Source: Rhodovulum tesquicola (lineage in GTDB: Bacteria > Pseudomonadota > Alphaproteobacteria > Rhodobacterales > Rhodobacteraceae). Taken from it: a DNA stretch of 64,000 nt. The position numbers were made by a program, and so were the translations under genes. The stretch covers positions 124,001 through 188,000 of the forward strand of contig NZ_JAMYDV010000004.1 of the NCBI RefSeq assembly GCF_024128855.1, given 5' to 3'. The notes under the pieces were generated by a model. That model saw only the letters and a list, made by a program, of their open reading frames with translations, ran no database searches and was not told the origin of the DNA. Below are positions 8,079 to 16,608 of this stretch, in pieces (positions within the stretch are counted from its first letter, which is position 1; every line of letters starts with the position of its first letter).

Positions 8079-8463
8079 GCGCCCGGGGCAAGGGGGCGCT
8101 GCCCCCGCCGCCGCTGCCGCAAGCGGCACCGGCGACTCCCCCGGGATATTTCCGGCCAGAAGAAGCAGCGCGGCCGGGGGCGGGCCCTGCGCCGGTCGTG
8201 CCGCCGGTCGCACCATGGATCCCGCAGATGCGCGAACGCGCGCGCGGGGTCATTGCCGTCGAGGGGGAGAGCGAAAGTTCCCGGTGCCACAGGCTGGGTG
8301 GGGGCTGTTGAACCGCGGCACCGGGGTAGCGTCTTCGCTATGAAGGCAATATTCCCGCGAATCCGGGCGGCATCGCGGACCGCGCGCGACCATCGCAAGG
8401 TAATTTCGGGGCGCGATCCGGGCAGAACTTGATTTGACGACGCGGCGGCGGCACGCTGGGCGG
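8079..8463. other. 385-base intergenic region between imuB and the DUF2794 gene
   Basis: No convincing open frame is seen. The first 90 bases hold a hairpin-rich repeat (listed separately). The rest should contain the promoter of the gene at 8464. A purine-poor stretch, GAACTTGATTTGAC near 8423, is the least GC-rich part, but no clear -35/-10 pair could be assigned. Confidence 0.6.
8092..8166. repeat. Rhodobacterales-type intergenic hairpin repeat
   Basis: Two consecutive hairpins, GGGGGC-GCT-GCCCCC (8092-8106) and TGCCGC-AA-GCGGCA (8115-8128), are followed by CTCCCCCGGGATATTT and CCAGAAGAAGCA. Blocks of this composition recur between genes in many Rhodobacterales genomes. It may act as the imuB terminator. 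Only one copy is in this window, so its repetitive nature rests on recognition rather than on comparison here. Confidence 0.5.
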
Positions 8464-8808
8464 ATGAACGTCGTGACACCGCCCCCGTTCGTCCATGCCG
8501 GCCCGCCCGAGCAGATCAGCTTCGACCGGGCCGAGCTGGGGGCGATCCTTGCGCTTTACGGCCGGATGGTCGCCGCGGGGGAGTGGCGCGACTATGCCAT
8601 CTCGTCGCTGCGCGAGGCGGCGGTCTTTTCCGTCTTTCGCCGCACCGCCGAGCACCCGCTTTACCGCATCGAGAAGCGCCCGCGCCTGCGCGCCCGCCAG
8701 GGGATCTATGCGGTGATCGGGATGGACGGCCGCATCCTGAAGCGCGGCCATGACCTGAAACAGGTGCTGCGCGTGCTGGACAAGGCGCTGATCCGCCCGG
8801 TCGGATAG
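8464..8808 (+). CDS. DUF2794 domain-containing protein
   Basis: A 114-residue basic protein with the DUF2794 pattern. It includes ISFDRAELGAILALYGRMVAAG near the N-terminus, then EWRDYAISSLREAAVFSVFRR and a C-terminal GRILKRGHDLKQVLRVLDKAL. The family is widespread in alphaproteobacteria and has no known function. The ATG at 8464 was chosen over an in-frame ATG at 8434 because homologous sequence begins at the later one. It stands between imuB and a convergent NlpC/P60 gene whose stop is only 11 bases away. Confidence 0.88.
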   Translation: MNVVTPPPFVHAGPPEQISFDRAELGAILALYGRMVAAGEWRDYAISSLREAAVFSVFRRTAEHPLYRIEKRPRLRARQGIYAVIGMDGRILKRGHDLKQVLRVLDKALIRPVG

Positions 8809-8818
8809 GGGCGGTCGG

Positions 8819-9649
8819 CTAGGCGCGGCGATGCGCGGTGGGCGCGCCGCCGCCCGTGGCCGCGATCCGGGCAAGCGCCTCGTCGATGGGCTCGCGGGCC
8901 ACGGCCATCGCATGGGCATTGGCATGGATCAGCGTCTGCGGATCGGCGACCAGCGCGACATGGCCCCTCCAGAAGATCAGATCGCCGCGCCGGGGCAGGC
9001 TGTCCGGCGGCAGCAGCCTGCCCAACACGCGGGCCTGCTGGTCGCTGTCGCCGGGACAGGCCCGGCCGCAGGCCAGAAAGGCCGCCTGGACCAGCCCCGA
9101 ACAGTCGATCCCCCGGATCGAATTGCCGCCCCACAGATAGGGCACCCCGAGGAACAGCTCTGCCACCGCGACCGGATCGGCAAAGGGCGCATCCAGCGGG
9201 CGCAGATGCGGCCTGGGCAGGAACCAGCCTTCGGCACTCTGGCAGAAATCGCCGCTCTCGGCGGTGACGCGGATCTGCGTGCCGAAGGACAGGGCGCAGA
9301 TCTCGGGGCATTTCAGGTCGGGCGCTGGATAGGCATGGGTGGCAGGCGCGGCGACGGCATGGCTGGGCTCGGGCAGGTCGGCCGACAGCGCCGTGGCGGC
9401 CATATAGCCCACATAGCCGTCGCGCGCGGCCCAGCCGAAGGCATGGCCCTCATGCGTGTCCAGCACCTCGAACGCCTCGCCATGGACAAGCTGGCGCTCG
9501 CGCGGGCCGCCGGGGGCGCGCAGCAGATCCGTCAGCGGCGGGATGACCCGGTGGCGGGTGGGCGCGGTGAAGCGGTCGGCCGTGACCCGGCCGTGCAGAT
9601 GCAGCGCCGCGACGCGGGCATTCGCCGGTGTCTCGCGCCGGTCGCTCAC
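8819..9649 (-). CDS. NlpC/P60 family cysteine peptidase (C40)
   Basis: A 276-residue cell-wall hydrolase-like protein. The first half carries SH3-like segments (RQLVHGEAFEVLDTHEGHAF and FGTQIRVTAESGDF). The C-terminal NlpC/P60 domain has the catalytic Cys in GIDCSGLVQAAFLA, the His in RGHVALVADPQ and a third polar residue near LIHANAHAM. Such enzymes cleave peptidoglycan stem peptides, often gamma-D-glutamyl-diamino acid bonds. No signal peptide is visible. The GTG start overlaps the stop of the upstream aminopeptidase (GTGA), which suggests joint use in peptide recycling. Confidence 0.9.
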   Translation of the reverse strand: MSDRRETPANARVAALHLHGRVTADRFTAPTRHRVIPPLTDLLRAPGGPRERQLVHGEAFEVLDTHEGHAFGWAARDGYVGYMAATALSADLPEPSHAVAAPATHAYPAPDLKCPEICALSFGTQIRVTAESGDFCQSAEGWFLPRPHLRPLDAPFADPVAVAELFLGVPYLWGGNSIRGIDCSGLVQAAFLACGRACPGDSDQQARVLGRLLPPDSLPRRGDLIFWRGHVALVADPQTLIHANAHAMAVAREPIDEALARIAATGGGAPTAHRRA

Positions 9650-11028
9650 AGCCCCAGCACCTGCGGCAGCGCGCCCAGGATCGCGCGCGCGCCCTGTCCC
9701 AGCCCGCCCTTGGGCCGGGCGGGCGCATCGGCGGGTTGCCAGCCATAGATGTCGAAATGGGCATAGCGCGCGTCCCCGGCAAAGCGGCGCAGGAACAGCG
9801 CGGCGGTGATCGACCCGGCAAAACCGCCCCGGGGCGCATTGTCGAGATCGGCGATGCCGGGCTCGATCATCGCCTCGTAGGGGGCGTGGAAGGGCATGCG
9901 CCAGACCGGATCGGCGGCTTCCGCCCCGGCGGCGGCCAGCGCGGCGGCCAGCACCTCGTCCCCGGTATAGAAGGGCGCGATATCGGGGCCGACGGCAACG
10001 CGCGCCGCCCCGGTCAGCGTGGCCATCGAGATCAGCAGGTCGGTCTCTTCCTCGCAGGCCAGCGCCAGCGCGTCGGCCAGCACCAGCCGCCCCTCGGCAT
10101 CGGTATTGTTGATCTCGACGCTCAACCCGTTGCGTGCGGTCAGGATGTCCTGCGGGCGAAAGGCGTTGGCGGAGACCGAGTTCTCCACCGCCGGGACCAG
10201 CAGCCGCAGCCGCACGGGCAGGCCCAGCGCCATGATCGCCTGCGCCAGCCCCATCGCGGTCGCGGCCCCGCCCATGTCCTTCTTCATCAGGCCCATCGAC
10301 TCGCCCGGTTTCAGGTTCAGCCCGCCGGTGTCGAAACAGACCCCCTTGCCGACCAGCGTCAGACGCGGCCCCGCATCGCCCCAGCGCAGGTCCAGCAGCC
10401 GCGGCGCCTGCGGCCCGGCGCGGCCGACGGCATGGATCAGCGGGAAGTTCTGCGCGACCAGGCCGTCGCCCCGGATCGCGGTGACGCTTGCGCCCTGCCG
10501 GGCGGCCAGCGCGACCAGCGCCTCCTCCAGCGCCTCGGGGCCCATGTCGCAGGCGGGCGTGTTGATCAGATCCCGGGTCAGCCATTCGGCCGCGGCCAGC
10601 GCCTCGATCCGGGGCGCGTCGATGCCGGGCGGCGCCTTGACCTGCGCCTTCAGCGGCGGCTGCGCGCGGTAGCGGTCAAAGCGGTAGGCGGCCAGCAGCA
10701 GGCCCAGCGCCTCGGCGGCCAGCTCGGCGCCCGAAAGCGCGGTCTCCAGATGCCACACCCCTTCGGGCAGGCGCGCCGCCGCGCCCGCAAGGTGGAACCG
10801 CCCGCGCGCGCGTTTGCCCGCCGTTCCGTAGCCCGCAACCGCCCCCGCGACCCGGCCATCGGGCCCGGGCAACAGCGCGACCTCGCCCAGACCCGCGGCA
10901 AAGCCCGTGGCATTCAGCCATTCGGCCTCGGCCGGGGGACGGGCGGCGCGCCATTCGGCAAGGGTTGCCTCCTCGACGACATGCAGCGGCAGCGAGGGCG
11001 CGTCGGGCGCGGCGAAACGGGGCGGCAT
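9646..11028 (-). CDS. Leucyl aminopeptidase family protein (M17)
   Basis: A 460-residue M17 metallopeptidase. The catalytic domain shows the metal-binding blocks LVGKGVCFDTGGLNLKPG, MKKDMGGAA and NTDAEGRLVLADAL, which contain the Lys, Asp and Glu ligands for two metal ions. The N-terminal 150 residues are the variable macro-like domain. The enzyme removes N-terminal residues from peptides in the cytoplasm. The start at 11028 (MPPRFAAPDAPS) is used because the frame further upstream is unconserved and reads through the neighbouring small gene region. It is coupled by overlap to the NlpC/P60 gene. Confidence 0.9.
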   Translation of the reverse strand: MPPRFAAPDAPSLPLHVVEEATLAEWRAARPPAEAEWLNATGFAAGLGEVALLPGPDGRVAGAVAGYGTAGKRARGRFHLAGAAARLPEGVWHLETALSGAELAAEALGLLLAAYRFDRYRAQPPLKAQVKAPPGIDAPRIEALAAAEWLTRDLINTPACDMGPEALEEALVALAARQGASVTAIRGDGLVAQNFPLIHAVGRAGPQAPRLLDLRWGDAGPRLTLVGKGVCFDTGGLNLKPGESMGLMKKDMGGAATAMGLAQAIMALGLPVRLRLLVPAVENSVSANAFRPQDILTARNGLSVEINNTDAEGRLVLADALALACEEETDLLISMATLTGAARVAVGPDIAPFYTGDEVLAAALAAAGAEAADPVWRMPFHAPYEAMIEPGIADLDNAPRGGFAGSITAALFLRRFAGDARYAHFDIYGWQPADAPARPKGGLGQGARAILGALPQVLGL

Positions 11029-11102
11029 GGGCGGGGCGTCCTTCGGTCGGGGATCGGGATGGACCCCGAGCCTAGCCGTTACGCCCGCGCCCGCAAGCGG
11101 GT

Positions 11103-11483
11103 TCAGCCCGAGCGGTGCTGCAACTCCGCCGCGATCCGGAAAGACCGCTGCGCGATCCGCCGCAGCCGCTCCATGGTGGCGGCCACCGCCACCGGGTCGC
11201 CGGTCTGCACCGCACGCGACACGCCCCGCGCGGCGATCGACAGGCCGATCAGCCCCAGCGAATCGCCCAACGCGCGGATCTGCCCTACCAGATCGACGCA
11301 ATCGCCCGGACGCACCTGCGACACCGCCAGATCGAGGCTGGCCATCAGATCCTCCAGCCGCTCGACCGACACCGAGACCAGATGCGCGGCCCTCGCCTCG
11401 CCCAGATCGACGAACATGTCCGCCAGCCGATCCGAATCCACACTCAACGGTTCGTCCTGACGCAAGACCACAACTCGGGACAC
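11103..11483 (-). CDS. Conserved hypothetical protein (126 aa)
   Basis: A 126-residue predominantly helical protein with no signal peptide or membrane segment. It begins MSRVVVLRQDEPLSVDSDR from a GTG start at 11483, preceded by a good GGAGGGG ribosome site. It has heptad-like stretches (DRLADMFVDLGEARAAHLV, RLEDLMASLDLAVSQV) consistent with a small four-helix or coiled fold. It looks like a conserved Rhodobacterales protein, but I do not recognise a named family. It lies divergent from the carbonic anhydrase gene with 140 bases between. Confidence 0.7.
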   Translation of the reverse strand: MSRVVVLRQDEPLSVDSDRLADMFVDLGEARAAHLVSVSVERLEDLMASLDLAVSQVRPGDCVDLVGQIRALGDSLGLIGLSIAARGVSRAVQTGDPVAVAATMERLRRIAQRSFRIAAELQHRSG

Positions 11484-11623
11484 GGAACCCCTCCGATTTA
11501 TCGCACCACACCTGCGGGGAAACTGCCCCCTCAGCGTCAAGAAAGCGTTGCACCGCGGCACCGAAATCACTCGAATTACCGGCAAATGCGCTTTAAGCAG
11601 CCGCAGAGAAAACGGAGAACGTG

Positions 11624-12274
11624 ATGAAAGACGCCCGCCCTCTGCCGCAATACCTCGTCCAGCGTTACCAGGGCTGGAAGGCCACCGCCCATGCCGAGAA
11701 CAAGGCCTGGTTTCGCCGCCTCGCCGAGGAAGGACAGCGCCCGCGCACGATGGTCATCTCCTGCTGCGACTCGCGCGTGCATGTCAGCGCGATGTTCCGC
11801 GCGGACGGGGGCGAGTTCTTCATCCATCGCAACATCGCGGCGCTGGTGCCGCCCTACGCGCCCGATGGCGGCAATCACGGCACCTCGGCGGCGGTGGAAT
11901 ATGCGGTCACCGTGCTCAAGGTGGCGAACCTGCTGGTGGTGGGCCATTCCCGCTGCGGCGGCATCAAGGGCTGCCATGACATGTGCGCGGGCCTCGCGCC
12001 CGAGCTTGAGGAAAAGACCAGCTTCATCGGCCGCTGGATGGACATCCTGCGCCCCAGCTACGACCGGACCGAAGGGGCCGCGACCGAGGCCGACCGGCTG
12101 GAAGCGATGGAAAAGGACGCGGTGCTGGTCTCGCTCGAGAACCTGATGACCTTTCCCTATGTGCGCGCCGCGGTCGAGGCCGAGGAACTGGCCCTGCACG
12201 GGCTTTGGAAGGATATCGCCGAGGGCGTGGTGGAATGCTACGATCCCGAAACCGGGCGGTTCGTGGCGATCTGA
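11624..12274 (+). CDS. Beta-class carbonic anhydrase
   Basis: A 216-residue beta-carbonic anhydrase that interconverts CO2 and bicarbonate. The zinc ligands are Cys48 in CCDSR, His108 and Cys111 in GHSRCGG, with the Asp49-Arg51 dyad of the family. Length is normal and no export signal is present. ATG 11624 was chosen (GGAG six bases upstream) although a GTG lies directly before it. The next two plus-strand genes encode an SbtA-like bicarbonate permease and an SbtB-like PII protein, so the enzyme probably equilibrates imported bicarbonate with CO2 for fixation or carboxylation. Confidence 0.95.
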   Translation: MKDARPLPQYLVQRYQGWKATAHAENKAWFRRLAEEGQRPRTMVISCCDSRVHVSAMFRADGGEFFIHRNIAALVPPYAPDGGNHGTSAAVEYAVTVLKVANLLVVGHSRCGGIKGCHDMCAGLAPELEEKTSFIGRWMDILRPSYDRTEGAATEADRLEAMEKDAVLVSLENLMTFPYVRAAVEAEELALHGLWKDIAEGVVECYDPETGRFVAI

Positions 12275-12329
12275 TCCGGTCCTTGGCGCATGATCCATCG
12301 GGGTCCAACAGAATGAACGGGGGCCGCAC

Positions 12330-13307
12330 CTGACCGGCATCGTCGAACTCGCGGCGGGCAACCTGCTGTCGCCGATCATCCTCAGCTTCGCGCTCGGGCT
12401 CGCCGCGGCGCTGGCGCGCTCCGATCTCTCCGTGCCCGAGGCCGCGGCCAAGGCGCTGTCGATCTACCTGCTCTTCGCCATCGGCTTCAAGGGCGGCGCG
12501 GGCGTCGCGGCGCACGGGCTGGACGGCACGCTGGTTCTGGCGCTGCTGGCGGGGCTGGTTCTGTCGGCGGGCATCCCCTTCGTGGCCTTTGCCCTGCTGC
12601 GGACGATGACCCGGCTGGGCACGGTGGATGCGGGCGCGGTCGCGGCGCATTACGGCTCGATCTCGATCGTGACCTTCGTGGCCGCGACATCGGTGCTGAC
12701 CGGCCAGGGCATCGCGTCCGAGGGCTTCATGGTCGCCGTCGCCGCGATCATGGAGGCGCCCGCGATCCTCGCCGCGCTGTGGCTGGTGATGCGCAAGGGC
12801 GGCCAGACCGACGTGGAATCCGGCCTCTGGCGCGAGATCCTGCTCAACGGCTCGATCGTGTTGCTGATCGGCGCCTTCGCCATCGGCTGGATCACCGGCC
12901 CCCAGGGGCTGGCCGAGATCGAAAGCTTCATCGTCGCGCCCTTCAAGGGCGTGCTCTGCCTGTTCCTGCTGGACATGGGGCTGGTCGCGGGCCGCAACCT
13001 GCGCAACAGCCGGGGCGTGATCACGCCGGGGCTGCTGGCCTTCGGGGTGGTCATGCCGCCCATCGGCGCCGCCTTCGGGCTGGCGGCGGGGCTGGCGCTG
13101 GGTCTCAGCCTGGGCGGCGTGGTGCTGATGATGACGCTGGCGGCCTCGGCCTCCTATATCGCGGTCCCGGCCGCGATGCGGGTGGCGCTGCCCGACGCGA
13201 ACCCGTCGATCTACCTGACGCTGTCGCTCGGGATCACCTTCCCCTTCAACCTGACGCTGGGCATCCCGCTCTACCTTGCCGCGGCCCGGCTTGCGACCGG
13301 AGGATAG
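12330..13307 (+). CDS. SbtA-type sodium-dependent bicarbonate permease (start codon uncertain)
   Basis: About 325 residues with some ten membrane segments in two repeats. The conserved N-terminal block is TGIVELAAGNLLSPIILSFA, followed by LSIYLLFAIGFKGG and the late SLGITFPFNLTLGIPLY, all typical of the SbtA family of Na+/bicarbonate symporters. In-frame ATG or GTG codons occur only downstream (GTG 12432), which would delete the first helix. The frame reaches back to CTG at 12330. An ATG at 12313 is one base out of frame across a run of five G. Either CTG initiation or a one-base indel is likely. An SbtB gene follows directly. Confidence 0.8.
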   Translation: MTGIVELAAGNLLSPIILSFALGLAAALARSDLSVPEAAAKALSIYLLFAIGFKGGAGVAAHGLDGTLVLALLAGLVLSAGIPFVAFALLRTMTRLGTVDAGAVAAHYGSISIVTFVAATSVLTGQGIASEGFMVAVAAIMEAPAILAALWLVMRKGGQTDVESGLWREILLNGSIVLLIGAFAIGWITGPQGLAEIESFIVAPFKGVLCLFLLDMGLVAGRNLRNSRGVITPGLLAFGVVMPPIGAAFGLAAGLALGLSLGGVVLMMTLAASASYIAVPAAMRVALPDANPSIYLTLSLGITFPFNLTLGIPLYLAAARLATGG

Positions 13308-13311
13308 GCCC

Positions 13312-13623
13312 ATGCAGACCCATGCCGCGAAACGGGTAGAGATCATCATCGAGGCGCCGATGGAACGCCGCCTGACCGCCGCGCTGCGCGAGGCGGGCGT
13401 CACCGGCTATACCGTGCTGCCGGTCCTGGGCGGCACCGGCCGCTCCGGCCCCTGGAGCCGCGAGGGACAGGTGGGGCGCGCGGGCGGCATGGTCGCCGTC
13501 GTCTGCCTGATCCGGCCCGAACGGCTGGACGCGCTGCTCGACGCCGCCTTCGCCGTGGTCGAGCGCCATATCGGCGTCGTCTCGGTCACCGATTGCCAGG
13601 TGCTGCGCGCCGAACGGTTCTGA
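13312..13623 (+). CDS. SbtB-like PII family regulatory protein
   Basis: A 103-residue PII-superfamily protein with the ferredoxin-like core (RVEIIIEAPMERRLTAALRE, VAVVCLIRPERLDALLDAAF). Its T-loop region has GGTGRSGPWSREGQ. SbtB proteins bind adenine nucleotides and regulate the SbtA bicarbonate permease by trimer-trimer contact. The gene follows the sbtA-like gene by four bases with GGAGGA as ribosome site, the order known from cyanobacteria. The canonical GlnB uridylylation Tyr motif was not seen, so it is unlikely to be an ordinary nitrogen PII protein. Confidence 0.85.
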   Translation: MQTHAAKRVEIIIEAPMERRLTAALREAGVTGYTVLPVLGGTGRSGPWSREGQVGRAGGMVAVVCLIRPERLDALLDAAFAVVERHIGVVSVTDCQVLRAERF

Positions 13624-13688
13624 CCCGCGCGCGGCGCGGGTCCGACAAAAGTCCGATGAAAGTCCGATGGAATTCCGATACGGGATTC

Positions 13689-15311
13689 CTATTGCAGAAC
13701 CTTGCCCTCGGGCCAGGTCATCCGCTGGGTCACCCCGACCTCCCGCACCGCGCCGGGGGCCAGATCGAAGCGCCATTCCAGCACGCCGCGCCGGTCGTCC
13801 AGATCGGTCCCGGCGGGCGGCGGATCAGCGGTCCAGGTGATCTTCAGATCCTCCTGTTCGGAATAGGGCACCCGGTCCGTCAGCCGCACGGACCACGGTT
13901 CGGCGGTCAGGTTCTCGGCCCTGATCCGCACGGTCTCGGCCCATTCGTTCGCCTTGCGGATCACGCCCCGATCGCCCTCGCTGCGCGCCACGACACGGCT
14001 CAGGCGCAGCCCCTCGACAGGACCGAAGGCCAGTTCCGCCTCGCCCCCCGCCGGGATCAGCGCCAGGTCCTGCCGACCCACGAAACGCCCGTCCAGATGG
14101 AACATCGCCTCGCCCGTCGGCAGGATCACCTCGCCGCTTTCATTGGTAAAGCTGGCAGCCACGAAGCCATTGGAATCCCACAAGGGAACCGCCCGGACAA
14201 AGACCTCGGCCGGGGCCGTCAGCGCGCCCAGCGCCAGCCGCACCCGGTCCGCGCCCGCGGCGATATCGACCGGGTCCGGATAGGCATGGGTGACCGCCAG
14301 CGCATCGGCCTGCGCCACCGCCTCGACCTTCGGCGCGGGCGCCGCGGCCAGTTCGAATCCCCCCCGCGCCATGTCGGCCTCGGCCATCGGCGCGGCGCCG
14401 AGCCTCGGGCCGATCTGGCCCGGATCGACGATCCTGCGCAGGTCCGGCCAGACCTCGCCCGGCGCGGTCCGCTCCGAGGGGCGCACGGTCGAAAGAGTCA
14501 GCGCCACACCGGCCCAGTTCTCGCCCGTGTCCTGCGTCACGAAGGCACCGCGCTCGATCTCCAGCCGCCCGGCGGCACGGTCCAGCCGCAGGTCATAGAC
14601 CGGCATCCAGCCCGCCTCGGCGATGGTATAGCTGACGCTCAGATCGCCGCTGGCCGGCACATCGGACCACAAGTCCACCGCCAGAAACGCCCGAACCTCA
14701 TCCTCTGGAACAAGCGCCGCCAACGCCTGCCGCGCCCGGGTCAGCGCCTCGCGCAGGTCCTTCAACCCCCGGTCGGCCGTATCGGCGCGTTGCTCGGCCG
14801 CATGGGCCGCGCGCAGCGCCTCCAGCGTCCCCGCGCCGATGGTGGCAGCAAGGGCGGCGATGTCAGTGCCGGGGGGCAATTCGGTGGCCCCCAGCCGGTC
14901 GAAAAAGGCGATGCGGGCGCGCGCCGCCTGCGCGTCCAGCCGGATCGCGGCAATGTCGGCCTCGGCGCTGCGCAGCGCATCCTCCAGCCGCGCGACCTCG
15001 GCCTCGGCGGCGGCAAGGGCGGCGCCCTTCTCGGCGCTGCGGGGCGGCACGAAATCGGCGCGCGTGGTGACGCCGCCCAGCGTGGCGCCGGTCACGCCCA
15101 CGCGCACCGCATGCAGCGGCGTCGAAGCGGGCAGATCGGTCAGGATCAACCGGTGACGCCCGGCGGGGATGTCATAGGGAACCGCGCGGGTGACGCTCGC
15201 ACCCTGCGGGTAGAGCGTGACGGCGCTGACCGCGCTGGTCAGGGGAAAATCCTCGGCCACAAGCGGGGCGGGGATCAGGGCGAAGGGCAAGGCAAGGGCA
15301 AGGCGGCGCAT
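13689..15311 (-). CDS. DUF4139 domain-containing exported protein (mucoidy inhibitor A-like)
   Basis: A 540-residue protein with a probable signal peptide (MRRLALALPFALIPAPLVAE). The N-terminal domain (TLYPQGASVTRAVPYDIPAG) is DUF4140. A long helical coiled region rich in Ala, Glu and Arg follows at about residues 95-190. The C-terminal half is the DUF4139 beta domain (SYTIAEAGWMPVYDLRLDRA to FDLAPGAVREVGVTQRMTWP). This architecture defines the mucoidy inhibitor A family, whose function is unknown. The start at 15311 was chosen because it gives the signal peptide. It is monocistronic, downstream of asd on the same strand. Confidence 0.85.
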   Translation of the reverse strand: MRRLALALPFALIPAPLVAEDFPLTSAVSAVTLYPQGASVTRAVPYDIPAGRHRLILTDLPASTPLHAVRVGVTGATLGGVTTRADFVPPRSAEKGAALAAAEAEVARLEDALRSAEADIAAIRLDAQAARARIAFFDRLGATELPPGTDIAALAATIGAGTLEALRAAHAAEQRADTADRGLKDLREALTRARQALAALVPEDEVRAFLAVDLWSDVPASGDLSVSYTIAEAGWMPVYDLRLDRAAGRLEIERGAFVTQDTGENWAGVALTLSTVRPSERTAPGEVWPDLRRIVDPGQIGPRLGAAPMAEADMARGGFELAAAPAPKVEAVAQADALAVTHAYPDPVDIAAGADRVRLALGALTAPAEVFVRAVPLWDSNGFVAASFTNESGEVILPTGEAMFHLDGRFVGRQDLALIPAGGEAELAFGPVEGLRLSRVVARSEGDRGVIRKANEWAETVRIRAENLTAEPWSVRLTDRVPYSEQEDLKITWTADPPPAGTDLDDRRGVLEWRFDLAPGAVREVGVTQRMTWPEGKVLQ

Positions 15312-15494
15312 GGGGATCGCTCCGGCGGCGGGCTGCGGCGTGCAGGTTGCGGCAGGGGGCCGGGGCTTGGCAAGGGCAAAGCCGCCGGAACGAAGAACGG
15401 CGCGGGGCCGGGCCGCCGCGCCGTGCTCTGCCGTCAAGGGCCGGCCATTCGGCCCGGACCGGACCCTTCCCGGGGCTCCGCCGGTTCGAGGCTC

Positions 15495-15534
15495 AAACTC
15501 TCCACCGGAGAGTTTGCCGGGGCTTGCGCCCCGG
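15495..15534. terminator. Tandem stem-loops downstream of asd
   Basis: AAACTCTCC-ACC-GGAGAGTTT (15495-15515) is a perfect 9-bp hairpin. It is followed at once by CCGGGGCTTGCGCCCCGG (15517-15534). They lie just after the asd stop (15543, minus strand) and should end its transcript. The first hairpin is also a motif that recurs between Rhodobacterales genes. Confidence 0.65.
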
Positions 15535-15542
15535 ACCGGGCC

Positions 15543-16565
15543 TCACCCCTTCTTCAGCGCCCGCTGGCCGAGAACCTCGGCGATCTGCACCGCGTTCAGC
15601 GCCGCGCCCTTGCGCAGGTTGTCGGAAACCACCCACAGGTTCAGGCCGTTCTCGATGGTCGAATCCTGCCGGATGCGGCTGACGAAGGTTGCGTAATCGC
15701 CCACGCATTCGACCGGCGTGATGTAGCCGCCGGGCTCGCGCTTGTCGATCACCATGACCCCGGGCGCCTCGCGCAGGATGTCGCGCGCCTCGTCCTCGTC
15801 GAGGAAATCCTCGAACTCGATATTGATCGCCTCGGAATGGCCGACAAAGACCGGCACGCGCACGCAGGTCGCCGTGACCTTGATCGCGGAATCCATGATC
15901 TTCTTGGTCTCGGCGACCATCTTCCATTCTTCCTTGGTCTCGCCGGAATCGAGGAAGACGTCGATCTGCGGGATCACGTTGAAGGCGATCTGCTTGGGAT
16001 AGACGCTGGGCGCGACCTCCTGACCCGGGACATACATGCCCTTGGTCTGGTTCCACAGCTCGTCCATCGCCTCCTTGCCCGAACCGGAGACGGATTGATA
16101 GGTCGAGACCACCACCCGCTTGATCCGCGCACGGTCATGCAGGGGCTTGAGCGCCACCACCATCTGCGCGGTGGAACAGTTGGGATTGGCGATGATGTTC
16201 TTCTTCGCATAGCCCATGACCGCGTCGGCATTCACCTCCGGCACGATCAGCGGCACGTCGGGGTCGTAGCGGTAGAGCGACGAGTTGTCGATCACCACGC
16301 AGCCCGCGCGGGCGGCCCTGGGGGCGTATTCCCTGGTCGCATCCGAGCCGATGGCGAACAGCGCGATATCCCAGCCGGTGAAGTCGAACTGTTCCAGGTC
16401 CTGGGTCTTGAGGGTCCGGTCGCCAAAGCTGCATTCGGTGCCGAGCGAGCGGCGCGAGGCAAGCGCGGCGATCTCGTCCACCGGAAACTCGCGCTCGGCG
16501 AGGATGTTCAGCATTTCGCGGCCCACGTTGCCCGTGGCGCCGACGACGGCGACCTTGTAGCCCAT
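15543..16565 (-). CDS. asd: Aspartate-semialdehyde dehydrogenase
   Basis: A 340-residue NADP-dependent enzyme that reduces aspartyl phosphate to aspartate semialdehyde in lysine, threonine, methionine and diaminopimelate synthesis. The N-terminal Rossmann motif is VAVVGATGNVGREML. The catalytic Cys130 lies in ANPNCSTAQMV. Other conserved blocks are VIDNSSLYRYDPDVPLIVPE and VSTYQSVSGSGKEAMDEL. Length is normal. It is monocistronic, with paired hairpins after the stop. Confidence 0.96.
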   Translation of the reverse strand: MGYKVAVVGATGNVGREMLNILAEREFPVDEIAALASRRSLGTECSFGDRTLKTQDLEQFDFTGWDIALFAIGSDATREYAPRAARAGCVVIDNSSLYRYDPDVPLIVPEVNADAVMGYAKKNIIANPNCSTAQMVVALKPLHDRARIKRVVVSTYQSVSGSGKEAMDELWNQTKGMYVPGQEVAPSVYPKQIAFNVIPQIDVFLDSGETKEEWKMVAETKKIMDSAIKVTATCVRVPVFVGHSEAINIEFEDFLDEDEARDILREAPGVMVIDKREPGGYITPVECVGDYATFVSRIRQDSTIENGLNLWVVSDNLRKGAALNAVQIAEVLGQRALKKG

Positions 16566-16608
16566 CGGGTTCTTCCTTCAGCGTCGGGTGGATTCCCGGG
16601 GCGGAGCC

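Noticed and set aside
12313-12333. Six-codon leader peptide (ATG to TGA) before the sbtA-like gene
   Set aside because: It has no attenuator structure or repeated codons. A lost or extra base in the G run explains it more simply.
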